Positions 8,694-17,408 of a stretch of 64,000 bases of DNA are shown one piece after another (position 1 is the stretch's first letter; each line of letters starts with the position of its first letter). The notes under the pieces are model-generated. The model was given only the letters and a program-made list of their open reading frames with translations. It was not told the DNA's origin and ran no database searches. Position numbers and translations under genes: made by a program. This DNA is from Kosakonia oryzendophytica. Its GTDB lineage: Bacteria > Pseudomonadota > Gammaproteobacteria > Enterobacterales > Enterobacteriaceae. The stretch spans positions 62,001-126,000 of the forward strand of contig NZ_FMAY01000001.1 of the NCBI RefSeq assembly GCF_900094925.1. The letters are read 5' to 3'.

Positions 8694-10361
8694 ATGAGCG
8701 TCACGATAACGTTTAATGCTGAACGTCGGGAAGCGTACCGACGGCAAGGTTTTTGGGGCGATGCATCGCTGGGAGATTACTGGCACCAGACCCTACGCGC
8801 CATGCCAGATAAAGTCGCCGTGGTGGATAACCACGGCGCGTCTTATACCTACGCGGCGCTTGATCACGCCGCAAGTTGTCTGGCGACATGGTTGTTGAAC
8901 AACGGCATTCAGCCTGGCGATCGCGTGGCATTCCAGCTTCCTGGCTGGTGCGAATTTACCGTGATTTATCTGGCCTGCCTGAAAACCGGCGCGGTTTCCG
9001 TGCCGTTGCTGCCTGCGTGGCGGGAAGCGGAACTGGTGTGGGTGTTAAACAAATGCCAGGCGAAAATTTTCTTTGCCCCTACCCTGTTTAAACAGAGCCG
9101 CCCGGTGGATCTGATCCTGCCGCTGCAAAACCAGTTACCCGGCTTACAGCGCATTGTTGGTGTGGATAAACTGGCTCCGGCGACAACCACGCTCAGCTTC
9201 CACCAGCTACTGCAAGATAACGCCCCGCTCGCCGCACCACGCCAGGTGCACGGCGATGCACTTGCCGCCGTGCTGTTTACCTCCGGCACCGAGGGGATGC
9301 CAAAAGGCGTGATGCTGACGCACAACAATATTCTCGCCAGCGAGCGGGCATACTGCGCGCGGCTGAATCTGACCTGGCAGGATGTGTTTATGATGCCTGC
9401 CCCGCTGGGGCACGCCACAGGTTTTCTGCACGGTGTCACCGCGCCGTTTCTGATTGGCGCACGCAGCGTGTTGCTGGACATCTTTACGCCGTCCGCCTGC
9501 CTTACGATGCTGGAGCAACAGCGTTGCACCTGCATGCTCGGTGCGACACCGTTCGTTTATGACATTCTGTGCGCGATAGAAAAGCAGCCAGCCGATCTCT
9601 CGTCACTACGTTTCTTTCTCTGCGGTGGAACCACTATCCCGAAAAAAGTGGCGCAGGGTTGCCAGCAATTAGGGATCGCGCTGCTAAGTATTTATGGTTC
9701 GACGGAAAGTTCGCCCCACGCGCTGGTCAATCTTGACGATACTCCCTCACGAATGATGAATACCGATGGTTATGCCGCAGCCGGAGTGGAAATTAAAGTG
9801 GTGGATGAGTCGCGTAAAACGCTGCCGCGCGGAATGGAAGGAGAAGAGGCGTCACGCGGACCCAATGTGTTTATGGGGTATCTCGGTGAGCCGGAGCTGA
9901 CCGCCCGCGCGCTGGATAAAGAAGGCTGGTATTACAGCGGCGATCTCTGCCGCATGGACGATGCGGGGTATATCAGCATTACCGGGCGTAAAAAAGATAT
10001 CATCGTGCGCGGCGGCGAGAACATCAGTAGCCGCGAAGTGGAAGACGTGCTGTTGCAGCATCCAGCCATTGAAGATGCCTGCGTGGTCGCCATGCCGGAT
10101 GAGCGGCTGGGCGAGCGCTCATGCGCTTATGTCGTGCTGAAAGTGCCAGGGCAACCCCTGCCGCTGGCGGACGTGGTGGCGTTTTTCAGCCGTAAGCGGA
10201 TGGCGAAGTATAAATACCCGGAACGCATCGTCATCGTGGATAAACTGCCCAGAACATCCTCCGGCAAGATCAAAAAATTCCTGCTGCGCCAGGACATTAT
10301 CCGGAGGATGAGCAACGAGAACGAATGCAGCAGCCCGGCGCGGCGCTACTCTCATTCTTAG
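8694..10361 (+). CDS. fadK: Short/medium-chain acyl-CoA synthetase FadK
   Basis: 555-residue AMP-forming enzyme of the ANL family that activates fatty acids to acyl-CoA; E. coli FadK prefers short and medium chains and is used without oxygen. Motifs in order: LFTSGTEGMPKGVMLTH (phosphate-binding loop, about residue 195), YGSTESS, WYYSGDLCRMDDAGY, GRKKDIIVRGGENIS (hinge) and PRTSSGKIKK with the catalytic Lys near the C-terminus. The usual GE-L segment before RGPNVFMGY reads GEEAS, a small oddity. It closes the ydiQRST-fadK operon and is convergent with shiA across 65 bases. Confidence 0.94.
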   Translation: MSVTITFNAERREAYRRQGFWGDASLGDYWHQTLRAMPDKVAVVDNHGASYTYAALDHAASCLATWLLNNGIQPGDRVAFQLPGWCEFTVIYLACLKTGAVSVPLLPAWREAELVWVLNKCQAKIFFAPTLFKQSRPVDLILPLQNQLPGLQRIVGVDKLAPATTTLSFHQLLQDNAPLAAPRQVHGDALAAVLFTSGTEGMPKGVMLTHNNILASERAYCARLNLTWQDVFMMPAPLGHATGFLHGVTAPFLIGARSVLLDIFTPSACLTMLEQQRCTCMLGATPFVYDILCAIEKQPADLSSLRFFLCGGTTIPKKVAQGCQQLGIALLSIYGSTESSPHALVNLDDTPSRMMNTDGYAAAGVEIKVVDESRKTLPRGMEGEEASRGPNVFMGYLGEPELTARALDKEGWYYSGDLCRMDDAGYISITGRKKDIIVRGGENISSREVEDVLLQHPAIEDACVVAMPDERLGERSCAYVVLKVPGQPLPLADVVAFFSRKRMAKYKYPERIVIVDKLPRTSSGKIKKFLLRQDIIRRMSNENECSSPARRYSHS

Positions 10362-10426
10362 ACGCGCGGCGGTCGAATCTGCCGGTCTGCTGGCCTACCC
10401 CCATCAGATCGGCAAACCACCCGGCA

Positions 10427-11746
10427 TTATTTGGGCTGCGGTGTTTTCATTAACATCGCCGTCAGGGCAGAAAGCAGACACCCTACCATCAGATAAATCG
10501 CCACCGAATGCCACTCACCGCCGGAGAAGGTTAACAATGCGGCGGCAATAAACGGCGTAAACCCACCGCCCACCACGCTGGCGACCTGGTAACCCACACC
10601 CGCGCCACTGTAGCGATAACCCGCACCGAACATTTCAGTGAACATCGGCTGTTGCACGCAGACCACCATATCGTGGGCGATATTGGCCAGCATCAACGAG
10701 AAAATCACCACACCGAGGATCGATCGCGCCTCCAGCGCCATAAAGAACGGAAACGCGCTCAACGCGCCCAGCAACGCGCCGGTAATATAGACGCGTCGCC
10801 GGCCGTAGCGGTCCGCCATCCACGCGAACAGCGGAATAGTCAGGCAGCTGATTCCGCCAACCAGCAGGCCAATATTGAGAAACAGCTCGCGCGGTAACCC
10901 GAGGTTCTGCGTCGAGTAGTTAAGCGCAAAGGCCGTGACGATATACATCGTCAGCAGTTCACACAGGCGCAGAGCGATAATTTTTAAAAATGCAGCCGGG
11001 TGACGCACCAGCGCTTCAAACACCGGCAGACGTTTTTTCTCACCCGTTGATTGCTGTGCCTGCGCGTGCTCAAACTCGGCGGACTCTTCCATACCATTGC
11101 GCACCCACAGCGCCCCCAGCACCAGCACAATGCTGAACAGGAACGGCAAACGCCAGCCCCAGCTCAGGAACTGCGCATCGGTGGTCAGACTGCTGATTAA
11201 CGACACCAGCCCGGTGGAAAGCAGCAGGCCAACGCCATACCCCACCTGCACACCGCTACTGTAGAAAGCTTTTTTACCGTTGGGCGCACTTTCCACCGCC
11301 AGCAGCGCCGCACCGCCCCATTCGCCACCGACAGCAAAGCCCTGAAGCGCACGGAGGATCACCAGCAGCGTGGGAGCCCACCAACCGATGGTGGTAAATG
11401 ACGGCAAAATACCAATACAGGCGGTGGCGATGCCCATCATCCAGACGGTCATCATCAACATCCGTTTGCGTCCCAGACGATCGCCAAAATGGCCGAAGAT
11501 AATGCCGCCCAGCGGACGGAACAAGAAACCGACGCCAAAGGTGGCGAAGGCGGCGAGCGTGCCCATCGCCGGATCGATCTGCGGGAAAAACTCGCGGTTA
11601 AACACCAGCGCCGCGGTAATGCCGTAGAGCAGAAAATCGTACCAGTCGACTACCGCGCCGGCAAAGCTGCCCCAGGCAGCACGGCGGGCGCGGTGAAGTG
11701 AAGGTGTCTCCTCGTTGGGGCGGGGGGTAATGAGCGTGGAGTCCAT
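10427..11746 (-). CDS. shiA: Shikimate:H+ symporter ShiA (MFS, MHS family)
   Basis: 439-residue inner-membrane transporter with about 12 membrane helices. It opens MDSTLITPRPNEETPSL and carries the metabolite:H+ symporter signatures GFLFRPLGGIIFGHFGDRLG between helices 2 and 3, and LRALQGFAVGGEWGGA in helix 4. The protein matches E. coli ShiA nearly end to end in my recollection, including VVCVQQPMFTEMFGA. It imports shikimate. In E. coli shiA lies by amn and the tRNA-Asn genes, far from ydiB-aroD; here it abuts fadK, so shikimate uptake sits next to shikimate-pathway genes. Confidence 0.93.
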   Translation of the reverse strand: MDSTLITPRPNEETPSLHRARRAAWGSFAGAVVDWYDFLLYGITAALVFNREFFPQIDPAMGTLAAFATFGVGFLFRPLGGIIFGHFGDRLGRKRMLMMTVWMMGIATACIGILPSFTTIGWWAPTLLVILRALQGFAVGGEWGGAALLAVESAPNGKKAFYSSGVQVGYGVGLLLSTGLVSLISSLTTDAQFLSWGWRLPFLFSIVLVLGALWVRNGMEESAEFEHAQAQQSTGEKKRLPVFEALVRHPAAFLKIIALRLCELLTMYIVTAFALNYSTQNLGLPRELFLNIGLLVGGISCLTIPLFAWMADRYGRRRVYITGALLGALSAFPFFMALEARSILGVVIFSLMLANIAHDMVVCVQQPMFTEMFGAGYRYSGAGVGYQVASVVGGGFTPFIAAALLTFSGGEWHSVAIYLMVGCLLSALTAMLMKTPQPK

Positions 11747-11971
11747 AGTTGTCCTGTCCGTTCCTAATCTGAATTTTTATAGTTATGTATTGCGGGAAAA
11801 GATTACTCACATCGTACGCAGCAAAATAAAAGCCGCACCTGAGACTACAGCGACAAGCGGCGGGAGAAAACCCTTTTACGGGACGACGGGCATGAATGGG
11901 GAATTCAACTCAGGGAAAGCGGATGCATAGAACATTATCCGGTGAAGCCTGCAAACAGGAGCAGAGAGAGG

Positions 11972-12889
11972 TTAACGCCGCACCATAGTGATCTGCTGTG
12001 TGACGAATGCACTGCGGAAATATTCACGCAGCGCCGCCATCGCTGGGGTAAAACGGGCATCATAGCGCCACGCCAGACCGACGCTCATCGGATGCACATT
12101 ATTAACCAGCGAACGGGTCTCAATGCGCCGCCCCTCCAGCGACCACGGCCGATAAACCAGGTCTGATAAGATGGTAACGCCCGAACCGTTGGCGACCATA
12201 CTGCGTACCGCCTCAACGGAGCTGGTGCGCAGGATGACGCCAGGACTCGCCCCGGCCTCCTCCCAGTAGCGCATGGCGCTGTCTGCCGCTTCATCAACGG
12301 TGAGCATAATAAAGGGTTCATCGGCCACATCCGCCAGCGTCACCTGCGATTTTTCGCATAACGGGTGGCGCGATGGCAGCCACAACCGGCGCGTTGAGTT
12401 AAACAGGGTTTCGGCATAAATCGACTGATGGCGCAAATTACCGGTCAACACCAATGCCATATCCAGCGTCTGGTCTATCAGACCCTGCTCAATATCCTGA
12501 CGCTCATACTCGAATAGCTGGATATCAATGTGCGGGTAGTCCTGCATCAGCCGCTGAAGGTGAAACGGTAAAAAATAGCCAATCACGGTGTAACTTGCCG
12601 CCAGACGCAGCGTGCCGCGCACACCGGTATCGCTGACCGGCATACTGCGCACGGCATTTTCTACGGTCTGCAAAACGGTATAAGCATGATTGAGAAAGTG
12701 ATTTCCGTAGTCCGTCAACATCATGCCATGCACCGAACGGGTAAACAGTTTCTTGCCCAGCAGCTGCTCCAACTCCTGAATAGCGCCCGTCACCGCCGAC
12801 TGCGAAATATTGAGATGGACAGCGGCCAGCGAGATCTGCCCCATTTCAGCCGTGGCGACAAAATAACGGATCTGGCGTAGCGTCAGCAT
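11972..12889 (-). CDS. LysR-family regulator, divergent from the pxp operon
   Basis: 305-residue LysR regulator. The N-terminal winged helix-turn-helix is plain (LRQIRYFVATAEMGQISLAA, LNISQSAVTGAIQELEQLLG). The rest is a substrate-binding fold with the typical LRLAASYTVIGYFLPFHLQRL opening. It starts 149 bases from pxpA and reads away from it, the classic arrangement for a LysR activator of the neighbouring operon, with 5-oxoproline or a related lactam as a plausible inducer (inference). No symbol is assigned. Confidence 0.88.
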   Translation of the reverse strand: MLTLRQIRYFVATAEMGQISLAAVHLNISQSAVTGAIQELEQLLGKKLFTRSVHGMMLTDYGNHFLNHAYTVLQTVENAVRSMPVSDTGVRGTLRLAASYTVIGYFLPFHLQRLMQDYPHIDIQLFEYERQDIEQGLIDQTLDMALVLTGNLRHQSIYAETLFNSTRRLWLPSRHPLCEKSQVTLADVADEPFIMLTVDEAADSAMRYWEEAGASPGVILRTSSVEAVRSMVANGSGVTILSDLVYRPWSLEGRRIETRSLVNNVHPMSVGLAWRYDARFTPAMAALREYFRSAFVTQQITMVRR

Positions 12890-12947
12890 TGATTTGCCCT
12901 CTGATCATTTCATCGTAAATGTTCACAAATATGCGTTCTGTTTTTCT

Positions 12948-13007
12948 GATACCAGCGTATCTAAAAATACTACTTTCCGGATACAAATAAATATTCATAT
13001 AGTGAAT
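12948..13007. promoter_or_regulatory. Palindromes in the LysR / pxpA intergenic region
   Basis: Two inverted repeats lie between the divergent genes: GATAC-CAGC-GTATC at 12948-12961 and ATTCA-TATAG-TGAAT at 12993-13007. The second lies about 30 bases before the pxpA start. They are candidate LysR sites or operator halves; assignment is inference. Confidence 0.4.
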
Positions 13008-13038
13008 TAATGCTCCCCACCGGAAATAAGAAATTATT

Positions 13039-13809
13039 ATGATGCGAACCGTAGATATCAACTCCGATATAGGAGAAAGTTTTGGACCATGGGTAATCGG
13101 CGACGGTGTTGACAATGAATTAATGACGATAATAAGTTCCGCCAATATTGCCGCTGGCTTTCATGCTGGCGACCCCAATATTATGCGCCGAACCGTTGAG
13201 GCAGCGAAAAAAAATGGCGTCGCGCTTGGCGCTCATCCCGGATTCCATGATTTACAGGGGTTTGGCCGCCGATATTTATCCATCCCAACAGAAGAACTGG
13301 TTAACGATATTATTTATCAGTTGGGGGCATTACGCGAATTCGCTCGTTTATATGCGTTGCCGTTGCAACATATAAAACCCCACGGCGCATTGTATATGTA
13401 CCTGGCGCGGGATGAAGCGGCAGCACAGCATTTTGTCTCCATCCTGCATCAACTCGACGCCGAACTTTACCTCTACTGTATGGCGAACTCGGCGGTCTGG
13501 CAGGCAGCTCAACGGCTGGGACACCCGGTAATTACTGAGTTTTATGCCGACAGGGAGTATGACGATCACGGGTTTATCGTCTTCACCCGCAGCACGGGTC
13601 GCCTCAGCGTGCAGGCGATCACAGAGAAAGTGTTAATGGCCTGCCTGGAGGGGAAAGTGAAAACCGTGACCGGCAATATCATCCCTGTGCGTTTCGATTC
13701 AATTTGTATCCACAGTGATACACCTGGCGCACTGGAAATTATCAGTTCGGTAAAAAAGGCGCTGGTGAACAATGGCATTACCGTCTGTTCACCGGTCGCA
13801 AAGAAATAA
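13039..13809 (+). CDS. pxpA: 5-oxoprolinase subunit PxpA (LamB/YcsF family)
   Basis: 256-residue member of the LamB/YcsF family, the PxpA subunit of the three-part bacterial 5-oxoprolinase, which opens 5-oxoproline to glutamate with ATP. The diagnostic N-terminus is VDINSDIGESFGPW, followed by SSANIAAGFHAGDPNIM, GAHPGFHDLQGFGRR and IKPHGALYMYLA. Family metal/catalytic residues are expected among these Asp and His positions. Two ATGs at 13039 and 13042 are possible; GGAAATAAG lies upstream. It heads an operon ending with a permease. Confidence 0.93.
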   Translation: MMRTVDINSDIGESFGPWVIGDGVDNELMTIISSANIAAGFHAGDPNIMRRTVEAAKKNGVALGAHPGFHDLQGFGRRYLSIPTEELVNDIIYQLGALREFARLYALPLQHIKPHGALYMYLARDEAAAQHFVSILHQLDAELYLYCMANSAVWQAAQRLGHPVITEFYADREYDDHGFIVFTRSTGRLSVQAITEKVLMACLEGKVKTVTGNIIPVRFDSICIHSDTPGALEIISSVKKALVNNGITVCSPVAKK

Positions 13810-13835
13810 GACCCGCTTATCTGGAGAAAAATACA

Positions 13836-14087
13836 ATGTCTGATATTGAGGTTATTTCACCGTTGCCAGGTGTTTTTTATCGGCAGCCATCACCGGAAGC
13901 CCCACCCTTTGTTGAGACCGGAGATAAAGTCACACCGGATACGGTAATTGGTTTAATTGAAGTCATGAAGCAGTTCAGCGAAATATTCGCCGAGACCCGA
14001 GGAACAATAACCGCCATCACCATACAAAATGGTGATGCCGTCGAACCCGGACAGGTTCTGGCCATAATAAAAACCGATAACGAATAA
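13836..14087 (+). CDS. Biotin carboxyl carrier domain protein (AccB-like, short)
   Basis: 83-residue protein made only of a biotinyl domain. The target Lys is in IEVMKQF (Lys45), and the C-terminal half GTITAITIQNGDAVEPGQVL is the usual hammerhead strand pair. AccB of fatty-acid synthesis is about 156 residues with an Ala/Pro-rich linker; that N-terminal part is absent here. The gene lies between pxpA and a biotin carboxylase, so it probably serves that carboxylase rather than lipid synthesis. Confidence 0.9.
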   Translation: MSDIEVISPLPGVFYRQPSPEAPPFVETGDKVTPDTVIGLIEVMKQFSEIFAETRGTITAITIQNGDAVEPGQVLAIIKTDNE

Positions 14088-14103
14088 GCGCAGCGGAGGA
14101 GAT

Positions 14104-15504
14104 ATGGCGGGGAAAATAAAAAAACTCCTGGTTGCTAACCGTGGAGAAATCGCGGTGCGTATTATTCGTGCTGCGCAAACACTGGGGATCCCAACGGTAG
14201 CGGCTTGTAGCGAGGCTGACAGTGAAAGCCTCGCTGCCACTCTGGCCGATGAGGTGTGCATTATTGGCCCGGCGCCAGCTGCACGCAGTTATCTTAATAT
14301 CAACGCACTACTGGAAGCCGCAGCACAAAGCGGCGCGAATGCTATTCATCCCGGTTATGGTTTCTTGTCGGAAAACGCCCAGTTTGCCGAGCGGGTGGAA
14401 CAGGCCGGGTATATTTTCGTCGGACCGGATGCGCAAACCATCCGTGTGATGGGGGATAAAGCCGCCGCGCGCCGCACTGCAGCAGACGCGGGCGTACCTG
14501 TTGTGCCGGGCTCACGGGTGCTGGAAACGGTGCAGGCGGCGCAGATTCGTGCCGGAGAAATCGGTTATCCCTGTCTGATTAAAGCGGCCGCTGGCGGCGG
14601 TGGGCGCGGGATCCGCGTGGTCGAGGATGACGAGGCGCTGGCGCGTGAATTCCCTGTCGCTCAGAGTGAATCGAAAGCCGCGTTTGGCTCCAGCGCCGTC
14701 TACCTCGAGCGGTTTATCGCTCGCGCACGGCATATCGAAGTGCAGATCTTGGGTGATGGTGAACAGGTGATCCACCTGTTTGATCGCGAATGTTCGTTGC
14801 AGCGCCGTCGGCAGAAAATCTTTGAGGAAGCACCCTCGCCCGCCCTGCGTCCTGACCAGCGTGCCGCGCTTTGTGACAGCGCGGTGCAACTGGCACGGCA
14901 CTTACGCTACCGCGGTGCAGGCACGCTGGAATATCTGTTTGATGAAACGCGCGGCGAGTTCTGGTTCATCGAAATGAATACCCGTATCCAGGTGGAGCAT
15001 CCGGTGACTGAAATGGTGACGGGCGTCGATCTGGTGCAATGGATGCTGCGTATTGCCAACGGTGAGTCGCTGACACTGGCGCAGTCGGATGTCCGTCTGA
15101 GCGGTAGTGCCTGCGAAATGCGCATTAACGCCGAAGATCCTGAGAAGAATTTCTTTCCCTGCCCGGGGCTAATAGACGGCGTGGTGTGGCCGGGAGGCGA
15201 AGGGATCCGCATCGACAGCCATGTTTTCAGCGGCTACCGCGTTCCGCCCTGGTATGACTCCTTACTGGCCAAAGTGATCGCCTGGGGCGCGGACCGCCCC
15301 CAGGCACTGGCTCGCGCACGCCAGGCGCTCGATACCCTTGAACTTCGTGGCATCAAAACCACCGCGCCGCTTCATCAATGGCTGCTGCAACATCCGAAAT
15401 TGCAAGCGGGTGAATTCACCACCACCACCCTCGAGCAGTGGCTTGCGGAACGCGACCGTGCCTCATCGGCTCAGATACAGGAGATCCGTCGCTATGGTCA
15501 GTAA
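14104..15504 (+). CDS. Biotin carboxylase (AccC-like), pxp operon
   Basis: 466-residue biotin carboxylase that carboxylates carrier-bound biotin with ATP and bicarbonate. Family motifs in order: LLVANRGEIAVRIIRAA, NAIHPGYGFLSEN, the glycine-rich ATP-grasp loop KAAAGGGGRGIRVV (about residue 160), FDRECSLQRRRQKIFEEAPS, and EMNTRIQVEHPVTEMVTGVD holding Glu and Arg active-site residues. It begins with strong GGAGGAG at 14096-14102. The last 11 bases overlap pxpB. Presence of both a carrier and a carboxylase in a pxpABC operon is common but their role in oxoprolinase chemistry is not settled. Confidence 0.92.
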   Translation: MAGKIKKLLVANRGEIAVRIIRAAQTLGIPTVAACSEADSESLAATLADEVCIIGPAPAARSYLNINALLEAAAQSGANAIHPGYGFLSENAQFAERVEQAGYIFVGPDAQTIRVMGDKAAARRTAADAGVPVVPGSRVLETVQAAQIRAGEIGYPCLIKAAAGGGGRGIRVVEDDEALAREFPVAQSESKAAFGSSAVYLERFIARARHIEVQILGDGEQVIHLFDRECSLQRRRQKIFEEAPSPALRPDQRAALCDSAVQLARHLRYRGAGTLEYLFDETRGEFWFIEMNTRIQVEHPVTEMVTGVDLVQWMLRIANGESLTLAQSDVRLSGSACEMRINAEDPEKNFFPCPGLIDGVVWPGGEGIRIDSHVFSGYRVPPWYDSLLAKVIAWGADRPQALARARQALDTLELRGIKTTAPLHQWLLQHPKLQAGEFTTTTLEQWLAERDRASSAQIQEIRRYGQ

Positions 15505-16384
15505 CCCGATTCGCTACTCGTTTGGCGGAGATGAGCACCTCTTTGCCGAAATTGAAGAGTCCATGTCGTTAAGCGCGTTTTTCCGCGGTCTGACGCTGAC
15601 ACGGGCGTTGGAAGCATGCCAGCTTCCCGGCGTACTGGATATTTGCCTTGCTAACGCCTCTTTCCAGGTGCGTTTCAACCCGGATGAACTCCCGCCCGAC
15701 ACCCTGCTTGCCAGACTACAGACGCTGGAGGCCGACAGTGACGGCGACAGCACGCTGGCGACGCGCATTATTGAAGTCCCGGTGCTGTACAACGACCCAT
15801 GGACACACGAGACGTTAATGCGTTTTCGCGATCGTCACCAGGCGCCGGAAGGAAGCGACCTCGATTATGCCGCCCACATCAATGGTTATACGGATAAAGA
15901 TGCGTTCATTGCCGCACACAGCGGGACGCCATGGTTCGTGTCGATGGTGGGTTTTGTTGCCGGGCTGCCGTTTATGTATCAGATGGTCGGGCAGGAAAAA
16001 CAGTTGCAGGTGCCGAAATACTTGCGCCCACGTACCGATACACCGGGTTTGTCTCTCGGTCATGGCGGCTGTTTCGGCTGTATCTACTCCGTGCGAGGCG
16101 CGGGGGGATACCAGTTGTTTGGCATCACACCGATGCCCATTTACGACCCGGCGCAGCGTCTGCCGTATCTGCAAAGCGAAATGGTGTTTTTCAAAGCGGG
16201 AGACATTGTTCAGTTTCGGGCGATCGACCGCCAGACCTATGACGACATCCGTGAACAGGTGAAAAACGGCGTATTTTCTCCGCGCATTCGCGATGTGACG
16301 TTTGTGCTTGCCGACTTTCTTGACGATCCACAGGGTTATCCGCAGCAGTTGAAAAGGGGGCTGTATGACCATCAATGTGATTAA
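15494..16384 (+). CDS. pxpB: 5-oxoprolinase subunit PxpB (KipI family)
   Basis: 296 residues; the KipI/allophanate-hydrolase subunit 1 type domain is seen in MRFRDRHQAPEGSDLDYAAHINGY, FVSMVGFVAGLPFMYQM and LQVPKYLRPRTDTPGLSLGHGG. A longer frame opens at 15338, but that stretch lies within the carboxylase gene and is proline/arginine-rich; the ATG at 15494 gives the natural start MVSNPIRYSFGGDEH. It is somewhat longer than the ~220 residues of E. coli PxpB. It overlaps pxpC by 20 bases, so the partner subunits are translationally coupled. Confidence 0.9.
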   Translation: MVSNPIRYSFGGDEHLFAEIEESMSLSAFFRGLTLTRALEACQLPGVLDICLANASFQVRFNPDELPPDTLLARLQTLEADSDGDSTLATRIIEVPVLYNDPWTHETLMRFRDRHQAPEGSDLDYAAHINGYTDKDAFIAAHSGTPWFVSMVGFVAGLPFMYQMVGQEKQLQVPKYLRPRTDTPGLSLGHGGCFGCIYSVRGAGGYQLFGITPMPIYDPAQRLPYLQSEMVFFKAGDIVQFRAIDRQTYDDIREQVKNGVFSPRIRDVTFVLADFLDDPQGYPQQLKRGLYDHQCD

Positions 16385-17345
16385 GCCCGGCCTTGCCACC
16401 ACAGTGCAGGATAGAGGGCGTGAAGGGTATTACCACCTCGGGATACCGCCCTCCGGTGCGCTGGATCCCTACTCGATGCAGATGGCGAATCTGTTGGTGG
16501 GAAACGCGGTGGATGATGCCGTGCTGGAGATGACGCTGCTGGGGCCGGAGCTCCATTTTTCCGTCGACGCGCTGGTGGCTGTGTGCGGCGCGTCGATGAC
16601 GCCGATTATCGACAATCAACCGGCCGCTACGCACACCGCGTTGTATATCCGCGCCGGGCAACATTTGCGCTTTGCGTCTGCGCGCCAGGGATGCCGTGGC
16701 TACCTGGCTATCGCTGGCGGCATTGATGTGCCGCGCGTCCTGGGTAGTCGCTCAACCTATACGCTGGGTGCGCTGGGAGGTTTTCAGGGGCGTCGGCTGG
16801 CGGCGGGTGACGTGTTAAACACTCACCCGGTCAACGAAGCGCGTTCCCGCCGGGAAGGTAACACCGTTCCCGACGCGTTACTGCCGGTACTGGAGAAATC
16901 CGTCACCCTGCGATTGGTGCCGGGTCTCTATATTCATCGCCTGACCCCAGCGGCAGTAGACACATTCTTTGCTGACAGCTGGCATGTGAGCACCGAAGCC
17001 GACCGGACAGGCTACCGCCTGAAGGGCGGACAACCCCTGGCGTTCACGCCGCGGACGCCGCCGTTTGGCGCGGGCTCCGATCCTTCCAATATTGTCGATG
17101 CCTGTTACCCGATTGGCTCGGTGCAGGTGCCGGGAGGAGTGGAACCGATTGTTCTGCTGCGCGATGCGGTGTCGGGCGGCGGTTATATGACGCTGGGGAC
17201 AGTTATCAGCCCCGATCTTGCCATTCTTGGTCAGCTACAGCCGAATCAACACGTTCGCTTTATGCCCGTCACGCTGGAGGAGGCGCTGGTTGCCCGCCGT
17301 CAGTCTCAGCAGCGGCTGGCGCAGTTAGCGAACGCGTTGCGTTAA
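16365..17345 (+). CDS. pxpC: 5-oxoprolinase subunit PxpC (KipA / allophanate hydrolase subunit 2 family)
   Basis: 326-residue biotin-dependent-carboxyltransferase-type domain. The opening VIKPGLATTVQDRGREGYYHLGIPPSGALDP is diagnostic of PxpC/KipA. Later signatures are GCRGYLAIAGGIDVP, LGSRSTYTLGALGGFQGR, ADRTGYRLKG and GSVQVPGGVEPIVLLRDAVSGGGYM. It completes the PxpABC set. The 20-base overlap with pxpB supports a PxpB-PxpC complex. A GC hairpin (about 17349-17372) lies between it and the permease. Confidence 0.93.
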   Translation: MTINVIKPGLATTVQDRGREGYYHLGIPPSGALDPYSMQMANLLVGNAVDDAVLEMTLLGPELHFSVDALVAVCGASMTPIIDNQPAATHTALYIRAGQHLRFASARQGCRGYLAIAGGIDVPRVLGSRSTYTLGALGGFQGRRLAAGDVLNTHPVNEARSRREGNTVPDALLPVLEKSVTLRLVPGLYIHRLTPAAVDTFFADSWHVSTEADRTGYRLKGGQPLAFTPRTPPFGAGSDPSNIVDACYPIGSVQVPGGVEPIVLLRDAVSGGGYMTLGTVISPDLAILGQLQPNQHVRFMPVTLEEALVARRQSQQRLAQLANALR

Positions 17346-17408
17346 CCCTGCCAGGGGCATCGCCCCGTGGCATCACTCTTTGGTTATTGCGTGTTTCAGG
17401 AGGTTGCT

